A stretch of DNA of 64,000 bases. It comes from Fremontodendron californicum (lineage: Eukaryota > Streptophyta > Magnoliopsida > Malvales > Malvaceae). Of this stretch, positions 1-11,739 are shown piece by piece. The number at the start of each line of letters is the position of its first letter. Position 1 is the stretch's first letter. A program made the translations under genes and the position numbers. The notes beneath the pieces were generated by a model that worked only from the letters and a program-made list of their open reading frames with translations, made no database searches and was not told the origin of the DNA. Where the stretch lies: positions 25,083,172-25,147,171 of the forward strand of contig JAULJL010000004.1 of NCBI GenBank assembly GCA_030761205.1, in the 5' to 3' direction.

Positions 1-1153
1 AAATAATCAGATAACCATTCCAAGTTAAGCTAGATTCTAGATGTAAAGCCAAACATGTGACACTATGAACTAGTTCAAGATGTACACCACAGTGAATAGG
101 ACATACATGCAGACAATGATGGAAACTAAAACTAAAATCTAAAAGAAAAGAACTTTAAGAAAAGAAAAAAATAGATGGCTTTTGGAGCAATACTGAAAAC
201 ATGGGTTTGGTGGGTTTTGGTTTTAGGCATTTGTTGAAAAACAAAGATCAATGATAAGGAAAATGCTGGGAAATGAAATATAGACAAACATCCGTCATAC
301 CTTGAATAAAGAAGAATATCTAGGTGAAAGGTGGAGCTTCCTTTGCTTTGCTCTACCTCTACCAACCACGGTTCATCAGTGAAGAAGGTGAAAGATAAGG
401 TGAAAATTTAATAAGGTTCTTCCCTTTAAACCCATGGTTTTGGTACCACAAAAGCATTCTTTCTCTAGCTTTTCAATTTGGTTCAAATTTAGCTGTGAAA
501 AGTAGCTTTCAAAAGAAATACAACCCGTTTCGGATTGTGTTTTGGCAGTCAAAAGCATTCCTAAACAAGCCTTAAATAAGATAGAGTAGCACACTTCACA
601 AAAAAAGTCGGATAAAAAGTTGAATTGATTGATTATCAATTTTCGATTTAATTAATTTAACTAATTTATTCAATCGAAAAAAATTTAAGTAAAGAATATA
701 TTATTTTATATTAAATAAGTATTAAATATAATAAATATTTAAATAAAAATACATTTGATTTAATAATATGATTTTTATTATAGAACTATAATGTTAGGTT
801 CAAATTTTATCAATTACAAAAAAAAAATTATTAATAAAAAAACCTAAAACTAGTTCAATTTTTGTTTTATCCAATTTTTTATCGATTTAATTGATTCTTG
901 GTATGTTTGATGAAAACCCGATTTAATAACACTTATTGGATCTGATAATTCATCGATTCCCAATTCAATCGATCCATTCAGTCGATTCGGTTTGATTTTT
1001 TATTTATTGCATAAAATCAAAAAAGTTCGTCAAATGAGTCTCATCGTGCATTAATTTATTATATATACTAGTTATATACAAAAATTTATTATATTAATAA
1101 CCACTAAAACTTATTATAGGGAATCTCAACACTTTCTAAAAAACAAATATATT
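1..1153. other. AT-rich intergenic stretch, no gene seen
   Basis: No open frame of convincing length, splice-site pattern or known motif is visible on either strand. The part from about 640 to 1000 is rich in short AT runs with repeated ATCGATTTAATTGATT-like words, which could be old transposon debris, but I see no paired ends or target duplication. Confidence 0.5.
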
Positions 1154-1830
1154 TGTCGTAACGATTTCTCGATCACTGTCGACTTGACGAAGAGGGAAAA
1201 CGATTGGAGGGCCTTTAATGTTTTTGGTGTCTCACTTTTTCTTGAAAATAAAACAAAACAAAAAATTAAAAGAGTCGCCACCAATTATTTTTAGTTAGAT
1301 GTGATTGACCACCTAAAATAATCTTTCTAAAAGATCTAAAATTAATTAAATTTTTTAATAAAAGATAATGTTTTGGGGTCTGTATATAAAATCAAAGAAA
1401 ATCAAAGAGAATTTTAAAATGAGGTTATGCTTAGAGAAGGTAGAGCCACATTACCTCCAACCTTCTTGATCACCTGAGGAGAACTCATTAGAAACTCAAA
1501 CAAAGAGAGCAACAATACTTAAAAGAGACGTTACCTTGTGTCATAATGTGTCAAATCCTAAGACTTGACCGCTATACACTAATAAGGAGTCATCACTAAT
1601 TTTTTTTGTTGGGTGTGATTAATCACCTATATGAATTTATTTTTTTTTTAAAGTAATCCTAAACTTGACTAAGGCACATTAAAAAAACTAGGTTATGGTC
1701 TACTTTTCAGAACTAGATTCGAGAGTTCAATTACGTGTGAGGAAAGATCAGTACCCCCACAACACCTATCCTAAGGATAGTAACTAATTAATCCTATGTA
1801 ATCCTAAACCGATCTTATTTAAATGGTCTT
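1154..1830 (-). mobile_element. Diverged Tat-type LTR 3'-end remnant
   Basis: Read on the minus strand this matches, with many changes, the end of the LTRs found later in the window. TGTCGTAACG at 1154 corresponds to the LTR terminus, AGAGTCGCCACCAATTATTT near 1271 to the conserved block that recurs near 23762 and 45966, and ACGTGTGAGGAAAGATCAG with ACCCCCACAACAC near 1732-1765 to the conserved ACGTGCGGGGAAGGATTAGC...ACCCCCA block near 23920-23950. No PBS can be seen on the left, so it is either truncated or from a different subfamily. It is much more diverged than the other copies, so it is probably the oldest. Confidence 0.6.
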
Positions 1831-1846
1831 TATTTTTTAATTCTAT

Positions 1847-2735
1847 CTTATTATGGTTTGGATTTCTTTAACAAGAATTTATTTGGAAATAAGCATCAAT
1901 CCTTGTGTATTGAATTCTTTTTCTAAACCTTCCATCGAGCTAGCAAAATTTAGGAAAGTATTCTTACATAAAAATTTCTTAAAAGTCTGCTCAATCATAG
2001 CCTTCAAGAATTGCATCATCGAAAAGATTTCAACTTATTTTAAATTATTTTATAACTAGGTTTTTTAGAACAAATATTATAAATCCATCGATTTTTATTA
2101 AAAATTTGCTTAAAAAGAATAAGTATCAATCTTTTGATATTAAAATTCTTTTCTAAACCTTCCATGAATTTGGTAAAATTTAGGAAAGTATTCTCACCTA
2201 GAAATTTCTTAAAAGACTGTTCAATCATAACCCTTTAAGAATTTCATAATAAAAAAGATTTCAACTTATTTTAAATTAATTTTATAACTAGGTTTTTTAG
2301 AACAAATATTCTATATCTGTGTGATTTTTATTAAAAATTTATTTTAAAAAATAAATATCAATCTTTTGATATTAATTTTTTTTTTCTAAACCTTCCATCA
2401 AGCTGGTAAAATTAAGGAAAATATTCTCACCTAGAAATTTCTTAAAAGCCTGTTCAATCATAACCCTTTAAGAATTTCATAATAAAAAAGATTTCAACTT
2501 ATTTTAAATTATTTTATAACTAGGTTTCTTAGAACAAATATTCTATATCTGTGTGATTTTTATTAAAAATTTATTTAAAAAAATAAATATCAATCTTTTG
2601 ATATTAAATTTTTTTTTTTAAACCTTCCATCAAGCTGGTAAAATTAAGGAAAGTATTCTCACCTAGGAAATTTTTAAAAGTCTACTCAATCATAGCCTCT
2701 TAAGAATTTTATCATCAAAAGGATTTTCAACTTAT
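1847..2735. repeat. Tandem array, about 231-bp unit, about 3.9 copies
   Basis: The phrase ATCAATCTTTTGATATTAA and the following CTAAACCTTCCAT, GGTAAAATTAAGGAAA and TAACTAGGTTTTTTAGAACA recur at equal spacing. The first phrase falls at about 1901 (diverged), 2131, 2363 and 2595, giving periods of 230, 232 and 232 bp. The array follows the LTR remnant directly and may be an internal LTR array of that older element. It has no coding capacity. Confidence 0.8.
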
Positions 2736-5039
2736 TCTTTGATTTTATTAAATGAAATTCGTGGGTGAACCAATTTCCATTTTGATTGCCCTAAGTTTCA
2801 ACTTTATTATTATAATTTTCTAAAAATTTATCCAAATCTAATTTCAATTAATCCTAATAAACGATAACTAAGGAAATAAATAAGTCAATTAATTAAAATA
2901 AATAATTCATAAAAAATGCTTGCCTAAAATAAATAAATAAATGAATTAGACATACAAAGATAAATAATAGATAAACAAAAGAATAATTAAAATTAAATTA
3001 AATTAACAAAAGAAGCAAAAAACATAATAAGCACATACTCGACCCGTAAGTGGTATAAAAACTAAAATTGTTTGTTCTCTTTTCATCTTTTACCAGAAAA
3101 AAGAGTGAATTTAGAAAACATCCATTCAACAGTAGAATATTTATTAGATGGTCTAATAACTTAAAATAATTTGAAGAAAAGAAATGAGTAAAGAAGAAAT
3201 TGTTAAAAAGAAAGTTGTAAAGACAAAATCACCCTTAAAGTCTAATTTTATTTTTTTTTTCAGTTCTTTACACAATAGTTCCTATCTCCCTCATTTCATT
3301 CCCCTATCTCTCAACTAATATTAGCAGCCTCATACCCTCTCTCACAAACCATTTTTACCTGATCTCTTCAAAGTAAATTTATTTTTTTGGACAAAAAAAA
3401 AGATATTTTCTTTGACAGAAGAACATTTCTACGAGCATGGCAGCAATTTCTTTAAATTTTCAGCATTTTCACAAACCTAGAGTAAAAGGAAAAAACTCAT
3501 AATTTCTTTAAATTTCCAGCATTCTCCATATCACCCATTGTTATTACCGCAATGAAGCAACCATTCATACATTCTTAGGAGAAAAAAGTGTGGCCTTTGT
3601 TGTCCATTTTATTAAAATTTTATGATTTCAAGTAATTAGTGAAATATGTATGCTTGTCCTGTTATTTAGTATTTTTTTAAATTTCAATTTGGAAAAAAAA
3701 TTAAAATTACTTAATTTCTGACTTGGTTTTTTTTTTTTTTTTTATGTGTCGAATTTGGCATTGCTATTTTAATATCTTATATGTACTTTAATTGTTTATA
3801 TGATCAATAGATTGATTTCGATGTATGGTTTTGACCTAATGATTGATTGTAAACTTTGATACCGAAAATATGATTTTTTTTCTCTTTTACTTTTGAAGAT
3901 TTTTCTATTATTTTAGGTGATCATGGATTTGAAGCAGGTTTATTTGCTGCAAATGCAACTTAACCTATTTTATTTGAGAATGGTTAGACTAGATCTAGTA
4001 AATGTTTCCTTCTAATTATTGTATAAATCTTTTTATTGTTATACTCATTGCACATTAATAAGCGAAATAAGTGAAACTTCTCCTAATTTTGATTATGGTA
4101 AAAACTGGTGTTTTAATGAACTTGGTCCTGGACTGACATGACGATATCCAAACATAGTTTATTTGTTGGATAACATGTATCCTTACTTCTAACAATATGA
4201 GAGCTGCAGTTATAAACTTCTCTCCTACAACCCCCAACAATAAAAAAGGAAGGAAAAAAGCAAGAAAAACTTTATGTCTTTACAATTTATTTGAAGTTAC
4301 TTTTCCATTGCTTGTCTGCTTGAGCAGATAATTCTGGTATTTGAACTTGATTCTGAACCATGACAACTTTGGTGGACCCTTGATAAAATCTCAAGAGATG
4401 TATGTGTAATCTGAGAACTGATGTGGTAAAGAAAAAACAAATGGTGTTTAGCATGCATTTTCATTTTTTTCTGTTGGTTTAACTGGCTAAAGCCATTTGC
4501 GACCTGGACTGCAGGTTTATTACAGTTTTAACTTATTAGCATTCTTTGAACATTGCATTCTAATACAATATGGAAAAACTGTAGAAGCGAAGTTTTAGTT
4601 TCTTGTGCTTTTTCTTTATTTGGGAACATATTTTTTTGCTCAAGTCAGGACTTTTTTATATTCCAAAAGTGAAACGAAATTACGAGTTATTTGATTTGTT
4701 AATACTTGTTTGATATCTGTTTGTATATAAACATTATTGAAACTAATACACCATAAAGCTCATTTTCATGGCATGAATAAAAGGATATATGGTTTCTAGT
4801 CATTAAGGTCATTGATTGATCTAATGATTAATGAATGAAAAAAAACCAATATACCATGGTTTTCACAAAATATACAAGATGACGGTGTCTTTTATGCGTT
4901 GATGATATCAACTTTCTTTCTACCTTTATTAGCTTTAAATATTATATATTGGTTTTTTTTTTATTTCGATTTCATTGTTTATTTGGTAGTATTCTTGCAA
5001 TATTAAATCATAAGTTACGTAGCATATTGTTAAACCCAG
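2736..5039. other. AT-rich region, no supported gene
   Basis: The stretch has long T and A runs (for example near 3250 and 3730) and no long frame. A block near 3917-3960 reads like a short exon after a T-rich tract ending in TTTTAG, but its translation is not recognisable. It may be intronic or flanking sequence of the decayed gene whose exon lies at 5040. Confidence 0.4.
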
Positions 5040-5123
5040 GTAACAAGAGATCCTGAGAAGATGGTTGCTGTGCAAAGAAATTTAAGCAATTTTGGGATCA
5101 ACGAAATTGCTAGAACAAAAAAG
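5040..5123 (+). pseudogene. Orphan exon like acetolactate synthase regulatory subunit
   Basis: An 84-bp block lies between an acceptor-like CCCAG and a donor-like AAG|GTAATG. Its in-frame translation of 28 residues contains DPEKMVAVQRNLSNFGINEI followed by ARTKK. From memory of the family this resembles the ACT-domain segment of the plant acetolactate (acetohydroxyacid) synthase small subunit, where a VTGDPGKM...RNL...F.I.EIARTGK motif occurs and an intron can follow the final lysine. That protein binds the catalytic subunit in plastids and confers feedback control by branched-chain amino acids. The expected glycines appear as R and E here (VTRDPEKM). A second block at 5621-5707 reads DMDAYWGILSG and weakly resembles the DAHWG.L segment of the same protein. 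No other exons were found, so I read this as a decayed gene fragment. Confidence 0.42.
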
Positions 5124-5365
5124 GTAATGAGCTTTCCTATAACTTGATGAAAAATTTGGTAATTGGTACTTTACTAGTCTTCCACCAGTAATTGGTAATT
5201 TGGTAATTGATAGATTATGATTAAGGTTTGGATTTGAGGTTCCTCTATAATAAGATTAGTTATATATTTACCACTCTTACAATTTTTATGAATCATTATA
5301 TTTTTACTAACTTGTTCATTTGAATGAAAAAAAAAGACATTTTTGGGTTTAGAGTAAAATTTCTC
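5124..5365. other. Non-coding spacer
   Basis: It contains a short local duplication of GTAATTGGTA/GGTAATTTGGTAATTGATAG near 5158-5215. Nothing else is recognised. Confidence 0.4.
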
Positions 5366-5522
5366 ACATATACAAAAAATGTACATATAATTTTTCTAAA
5401 TGTACATATAGTTGTGCTATATGTACATGTAGTTTTACTATATGTACATATAGTTATGTTATATGTACATATAAGTGAGCTTACTTTGTAGAAGCATTTC
5501 TTATCAATTTTGTTAGTTTTTA
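5366..5522 (+). repeat. TATGTACATATAG repeat, forward arm of an inverted pair
   Basis: Five copies of ATGTACATATAG or ATGTACATGTAG are spaced by about 20-25 bp and followed by GAAGCATTTCTTATCAATTT TGTTAG. The same order occurs in reverse complement at 6631-6790, where CTAACAAAATTGATAAGAAA TGC precedes the ATGTACATATAG cluster. The two arms flank about 1.1 kb of sequence. Confidence 0.65.
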
Positions 5523-6630
5523 GTTATATGTGGATTGAATGGTATGTATGCAGCAATAATAAAATTGTCTTCTTCTTAATGTTGTTGGTTTTGCTACTGC
5601 TTATGTTAGTATATGGCCCATGGTTTGTATTTAGGGAAATGATATGGACGCATATTGGGGTATACTCTCAGGAACCATGGACAAGTTTAGGGTGGTTTGC
5701 AAACTAGGTATCTTTCGGTCTTTGCGACTTTGCATAGCTTCTCTTACTTGCAGCTTTCATTTCTTCCTGATATGTCTGTGAGGATGCATGTCTCTGTTTG
5801 ATTCATTAACTATTTTATTCCGTAAGAATGAATTTGATTTGTCTCTCAGGTATTCGAGACGAAATCAAGCAGGCAAATGTTGACGCTTGTGGCATCTTTT
5901 GTAGTTATTTTCCTTGTCATATAATATCTTACTAGGTAACTAATCTATGGTGTATTTGATACAGCTGTGAGCTTTATATGAGAATTTGGAATACCCTTTT
6001 AATACATGGTTACTATAAACAATGTGCTTCCTACATGTAAGATATTTTGGTATGTTTGTATAAAAGATGTTTTTTATCTCAAACATGCATTTTGCATCCT
6101 ATAACATAAACAATTTGCACAATCTTTCTTTGATTCCTGTCAATGGCTTAAGATTTGAATCCAGGGTGTTAGTAACTCTTCCAAATTCCTACTTAGAACT
6201 GAGCCAGTGACTGGCTATTGAAAGTTCACCATTTTTCTTTTTCTCCTTGTAATGTAATTTGTTGCCCTTTGAACATATTCGAAAGATCACCAAATATAGT
6301 AAGCTTTTTATCGTTTTGTTTCTTCCAACAAGCATGTTTTTTCTCTATACCAAAAATTATAATAATAAAAAGTTATCGAATGGGTTTCTGATATATATAT
6401 ATACATACAATTTTATTATATGTATATAGTCTAAAGCATTGCAAAAAGTTTGATAACAAATGTAAGGCATAAAGTATGCAACATTATGCCAGGTTGAACG
6501 AAGTAGACATCGATTCGTTGCTCCAACAAAAAATATAGCACCTGTAACAAAAACATATTCTCCCTAAAGCCAAAAGCCAAACTTTTAACCATAATCAATG
6601 TTAATGTCGTTTTTGCCATTTAAAACGACT
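5523..6630. other. Sequence between inverted repeat arms, no supported gene
   Basis: A possible exon-like block lies at 5621-5707 between TTTAG and GTATCT and reads DMDAYWGILSG; it is discussed with the acetolactate synthase-like exon. The rest has no long frame. An (AT)n tract is present near 6392-6405. Confidence 0.35.
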
Positions 6631-7445
6631 ACAAACTAACAAAATTGATAAGAAATGCTTTAACAAAAATAAGTTAACTTATATGTACATATAGCCAAAC
6701 AATATGTACATATAGCATAACAATATGTACATGTAGCATAACTATATGTACATTCTTCGAAATTATATGTGCTTTGTTTTTAAATACTGACAATTTCTAC
6801 CCTAAACCTAATAATTAAAGCTTTTACATGCTCCCCTTCCTTAAATGACCAATGAAACAAGAATAGAACGATTCATACAAAACGACATGATGATAATGCT
6901 GTACAATATAAATCAATAGACAGTATGAAACATGACATGATGATAATAATAAGAAAGGAACGATTCACGCATTGTAAGCAAAGAGATTTTGATGCAACCA
7001 ATCTGAGAATCAATTGTATATGTACATGCAAGTATAACAGTATGTACATATAGCATAATTATATGTACATTTAGCAAAAATATATGTACATTTCATAAGA
7101 GTCACAATCTACTCTAAACCCGGATAAATTAAGCTCTAAAGACTTGCCTCTCTTTAAAATTACCAAGGTAGCAAAATAATAATGATTCATACAAAAAATA
7201 GTAACACGAGTAGATATATAACTTTTAATTCTCTTACTATAGATAGTCCTCAAATCCCTACCCATAATCTATCCTTCTACTTCTAAAATCATTTAAAACT
7301 ACCCTAAAATAATAACTTTACTAAGAAATTGTTCAAGAAAATTAACGCACTTATATGTACATAGAAGTATAAAAGCATGTACATATAATACAACTATATG
7401 TACATTCAACTAAACTATATGTACATTTAACTAAACTTGTTCTTT
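6631..7445 (-). repeat. TATGTACATATAG repeat, three reverse clusters about 340 bp apart
   Basis: Clusters of TATGTACATATAG-like words occur at about 6680-6755, 7018-7090 and 7350-7432. Each is followed by similar sequence (CTACCCTAAACCTAATAATT or CTACTCTAAACCCGGATAAA, then a GATTCATAC word), so the arrangement is a degenerate tandem repeat with a period near 340 bp. Together with 5366-5522 it forms a mixed direct and inverted repeat cluster. No transposase frame is visible. Confidence 0.6.
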
Positions 7446-7894
7446 TATTTCCTAAAGCAAAACAGTGAAAGTACATTTGCAATACTAAAAGGAAATAATA
7501 CACCATGAGAATTATTCCTAAAAAAAGTTGACACATACAAAGGTGAACCACCAAAATCAACAAATTCACATCATTGCAGTCAATAATTTTATAAAGTTGG
7601 ATTGCTCAAGTAAGAAAAAAAAGACTTCAAAATTTCTTAATTTCTTGCTCACATGATTTCTTGCAAGAAAAAAAAGATTGATGAGAATCTTGTGGATATA
7701 TAGAAAAATTGTGAAATAGGATCAATTATGGTCCACATTCATGAGATGTTTTAAATAGATTTCATCTAGGTAAACTCAAATTGGATTATGCTAAGAGGAA
7801 TCCATCACCTTAGCCCTTCTTATAAAGCTCAAGTACCCACCTTAGATCATCCACAAGACATGGTATTATATTATATACATTATCAATTAAACGT
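7446..7894. other. AT-rich spacer, nothing recognised
   Basis: No gene, RNA or repeat pattern was seen. Confidence 0.4.
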
Positions 7895-7895
7895 A

Positions 7896-7923
<28 letters not shown>
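7895..7923. repeat. (TA)n microsatellite
   Basis: An uninterrupted run of alternating A and T of about 28 bp ends in TATG. Confidence 0.9.
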
Positions 7924-7929
<6 letters not shown>

Positions 7930-8013
7930 CAGTTGTGAAACAGAAAACAGAATAGTAAAAACACTGGTATAATAATGTAGCAAATTGTTATGGACAAGAA
8001 AACAAATGTTTAC

Positions 8014-8119
8014 CTGATTGATTCCCCTGTCCTGGATGTTATCAACAATCTTTTGTTGAACTTATTGCCAGCCTTGCCAGTTTTGGGTAACTCACCCAAT
8101 TCGGAGAAGGAATTACTAC
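8014..8119 (-). other. Possible orphan exon of unknown product
   Basis: On the minus strand a 106-bp block lies between TTTCAG and CAATCAG|GTAAAC, which fit acceptor and donor sites. One frame is open through it and contains SELGELPKTGKAGNKFNKRL. I do not recognise the protein, and no further exon is convincing. A second open block with a donor-like end lies at about 9182-9255 on the same strand. The evidence is only splice-like boundaries plus an open frame, which can arise by chance. Confidence 0.2.
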
Positions 8120-9966
8120 CTGAAACAAATTATGTGCTCATAATTAAGTCACTTTCTATCATTCTACTTAAAAGCGCTGAAAGCATGATTATGATTACTT
8201 AAATAAGGTTCCTAGCAGACATATACATTTGGAAGAAAGATCTAACCACAAATAGGAAATGATCATCCTAGCATGCAGGAAAATATTACAATATTTATAA
8301 TTTTATAATTTTTTCTCTTGTTTATTTAGTTTATTTTAATTTATTTGATTTTTTATCCCAACATCCTTGCTCTTTTTCCATATATACCCCGTTTAATTTA
8401 TTTCAAAATCAATGTGCATTTTTTTTCATATATAGAATACAAAATTGAAAGACTAATATGTATAAAGCATAAATATTTTTGAGTGGATTTCTTTATCCAT
8501 ATCTTGGAAATAAAAATACCATTATGTCGGTTGCTTACTGGAGTCACAAGCTCAGTGATCAAACAAATTAAACCCACAAGTTAGAATAAGACAAATGATA
8601 AAGATATTGGAAACATATTACTAGAAATAAAGTAATAATCATTTCATTTGGTGTTATTAGCAGTATTATATAGCATTCATTAGTAGTAACACTCTAATCC
8701 AAGCTATTCATTAGTCATTAGATATGCAAAAGCATAATCCTCATAAAATCCAAATATAGCAACTAGCAAGTAGACCACAGCAGCAGATTATTCCAAGCTA
8801 ATAATTAAATCTGCGAAAAACATAATGGTCCAGAAAATACAAAATCAAGATAGCCACTGTCACCATTTTGTTAAACAATTAAAGAATATAAGGCAAACGA
8901 ATTAACTAAAGGCAAAAACATAAATTCATTTACAAGATTTGTATTCATCACTCATCAAACTCCATAACATATATATAACCATCAGCAAAAATGTATGAAT
9001 AGGTGTCACATAAAGATTATCAAATGTTTCTCAAGCAATGCATATCATAAAGAGACAATGATCAAATCAGTTTCAAAAGGAATGCGTGCCACATCAACAT
9101 CATCAAACATGTTTCAAAATCGTTATGCATATTCAATTGAAATCACCAAATGAAACAAGCAGGGATGGTGCTAGATTTTACCTTAGCATCAGGATTGAAA
9201 TATAACAAATTGAACTCCGGACTGACTCTTAGAGTAGAAACGAGTGCAAAGGTTAACATATCAAAATATTATATAAATTTTTATCCTATGTTAACCCCTC
9301 AAAGAAAGAAAAAAACATTAATAGAAAATTAAAAAAAGAAAGAAAAAAAGAACAATAGAGGGCAAACTAAGATTGTTAGAGTAGATCATTCATAGCAGGA
9401 AAAATGGTAGAGGGGGTTATTTAATGAATTTTATGCAACAAAAATGAAAATCCAGCTTATCTGTAACTGTGCAACATCTGTAAGAAAATTCTTTAAACTT
9501 TCTAACAATTTAGCAGAATAATGATCAACTGTGGAACTACCAAAAAATCCAGTAATAGTGACACGAACAGTACACTGAGAAAAAAGTAATTAAAATATCA
9601 TTTTATCCCAACTTAACACATTGTAAGAAGAAAAAAGTTGCATTAAGTATTCATTAATTAAGGAGGAAATAAAAACAAATAAAAGGCCAACCATTTAAAT
9701 AGTATAGAAGTTCTAAAATAGTAAGAATATTACACATCAGTATTCAGTGATAAACAATGTCTATTGATATAATTACAAATACAACAATGATAACAACTAG
9801 ATGCTAGGAAGAATCCAAATAGTCAAACTCGTACAACCTTCAAACACAACAGGTAAAATAGTTGTTTAGTAATGTCGATGTAACACTCATTATGCCCCAA
9901 GAGTTCATAATTCTTATAAAAATCTAAATCTAAATCTTAGAAAAACCAATAATATTAACATAAAAT
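8120..9966. other. AT-rich region, no supported gene
   Basis: There is no LTR, PBS or transposase signal. The right boundary is where homology to the E3 intron begins (CATTTTCATTCAAT near 9967), so the E1 truncation point lies here. Confidence 0.45.
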
Positions 9967-10102
9967 CATTTTCATTCAATATAAATAACAAGCACGATGC
10001 ATTTTATTCATATTGATGTGTCCACATTATTTCATTTATGCTATTTATTTTACTTTTATTATATATATTTTCCTATATTGTTTCTTCCCCACCTATTTAC
10101 AG
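9967..10102 (+). other. E1: 3' part of the Ogre-type intron
   Basis: It is nearly identical to the last part of the E3 intron (55133-55270), including AATAACAAGCACGATGCATT and the pyrimidine-rich TTCTTCCCCACCTATTTACAG acceptor. The AG at 10101-10102 is followed by pol exon sequence that opens in the same phase as in E3. The donor half is lost with the truncation. Confidence 0.75.
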
Positions 10103-11395
10103 GTGTTCGGATGCGGAATATGAAGACCTTCCTGTTAGTAATTTTGAAATTGATTTTGAAAGACCTATTTGCACGGGTGATTTTGAGGCCAACGAAGATA
10201 CTGAGGATTATGGTCTACCTTCGGATTTATTAAGGAAAATAAAACAAGAGGAGAAACAAGTACTTCCTCATAAGGAGTTATTGGAAATGATAAACCTGGG
10301 AAATGATGAGGAGATAAAGGAGGTTAAAATTGGGACCACATTGTCATTATCAATAAAGGGTGAATTGATAGCCTTGCTCGAGGAATATGTAGATGTATTT
10401 GCATGGTCATACCAAGACATGCCGGGTCTAGATCCAGATATTATGGTTCATAAGCTCCCTTTAAAGCCATAATGCAAGCCAATTCAGCAAAAGTTAAGAA
10501 GAATGAGGCCGGACATGCTGTTAAAGATAAAAGAGGAGGTGAAGAAGCAATTTGATGCTGGATTTTTAGAGGTGGCAAAGTATCCGGAATGGGTGGCAAA
10601 CATTGTTCTAGTACTAAAGAAGGATGGCATGGTGCGGATGTGCGTCGATCACCGAGATTTGAACAAGGCCAATCCCAAAGATAATTTCCCTTTGCCTCAC
10701 ATCGATACTTTGGTGGATAATACGACAAAGAGTTCTTTATTTTCTTTCATGGATGGATTTTCGGGATACAATCAGATTTAGATGGCACCGAAAGATATGA
10801 AGAAAACCATATTTGTTACAATGTGGAGAATATTCTGCTACAAGGTAATGCCGTTTGGATTAAACAAATGCTGGGGCAACATATCAGAGAGCCATGGTGA
10901 CCTTGTTTCACGATATGATGCATAAAGGAATTGAGGTTTATGTTGATGATATGATTGCAAAGTCACAAGGAGAAGAGAAGCATATTGCAAATCTTAGAAA
11001 GCTCTTCGAACGACTAAGAAAGTTTCGACTCAAGATAAACCTGGCAAAATGTACTTTTGGAGTTACTTCGGGGAAATTGTTGGATTTTGTTGTCAGCAAA
11101 AGGGGAATTGAGATTGATCCGGATAAAGTGAAAGCCATTCAAAATCTGCCACCCCCACGTACTCAAAAAGAAGTAAGAGGCTTTCTGGGGAGATTGAATT
11201 ACATTGCCCGGTTTATTTCTTAGTTAACCGACAAATGTCATCCAATATTTAAGCTACTTCGAAAACGTGATCCAGGAGAATGGGATGAAGGTTATCAGAT
11301 AGCCTTTGAAAAGGTTAAACATTATCTATCCAACCCACCAGTGCTAATGCCACCTATTCCGGATAAGCGAATGATATTGTATCTATTAGTATTTG
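10103..11395 (+). pseudogene. E1 pol: reverse transcriptase domain, broken
   Basis: Copies element RNA into cDNA in intact relatives. The frame starts after the intron acceptor and runs through the pol linker (DAEYEDLPVSNFEIDFERPI) and into the RT domain. RT landmarks are FLEVAKYPEWVANIV, VRMCVDHRDLNKANPKDNFP, FMDGFSGYNQI, KVMPFGL and the catalytic YVDD at 10939-10950. Inactivating changes are an in-frame TAA at 10470-10472, TAG at 10780-10782, a frameshift of about 1 bp near 10870 in the PFGL-NAGATYQRAM region, and TAG at 11221-11223. The catalytic motif is kept but the frame cannot be read through. It keeps the 12-residue block that is deleted in the E3 copy. Confidence 0.9.
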
Positions 11396-11739
11396 AGAGA
11401 TCTATGGGTTGTGTTTTGGGGTAGCTTGATGAGACTGGAAAGAAAGAACAGGATGTTTACTATTTTAGCAAGAAATTCACAAATTATGAGCTAAAATATT
11501 CGTCGGTAGAAAAGCTATGTTGTGTCTTAGCTTGGACTGCTCGAAGACTAAGACAGTACATGTTGTACCACACGACGTGGTTGATTGCCAAGCTAGATCC
11601 AATCAAGTACATGTTGGAAGCACCTTCTTTGTCAGGGAGGACATCAAGATGGTAGGTTTTGTTGTCAGAGTACGACATTGTATATGTAAGTCAGAAAGCT
11701 ATCAAGGGCAGTGCAATGGATGAATTCTTAGCAAGTTGA
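11396..11739 (+). pseudogene. E1 pol: RT-linked RNase H domain, broken
   Basis: This is the RNase H usually attached to gypsy RT. The frame shows SMGCVLG, then YYFSKKFTNYELKYSSVEKL, CCVLAWTARRLRQYM and KLDPIKYMLEAPSLSGR, which are the conserved landmarks of this domain in Tat-type elements. It degrades the RNA strand of RNA-DNA hybrids. A TAG falls at 11422-11424 just after CVLG and a TAG follows SGRTSRW, so it is not translatable as one piece. A connector reading EYDIVYVSQKAIKG leads into the second RNase H. Confidence 0.8.

Noticed and set aside
640..1000. Repeated ATCGATTTAATTGATT-like words that might be terminal repeats of a MITE.
   Set aside because: No matching pair of ends and no target duplication could be found.
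9182..9258. Minus-strand block ending in a donor-like AAG|GTAAAA, reading LVSTLRVSPEFNLLYFNPDA.
   Set aside because: The acceptor side is not clear and I do not recognise the protein. One splice-like site plus a short open frame is not enough.
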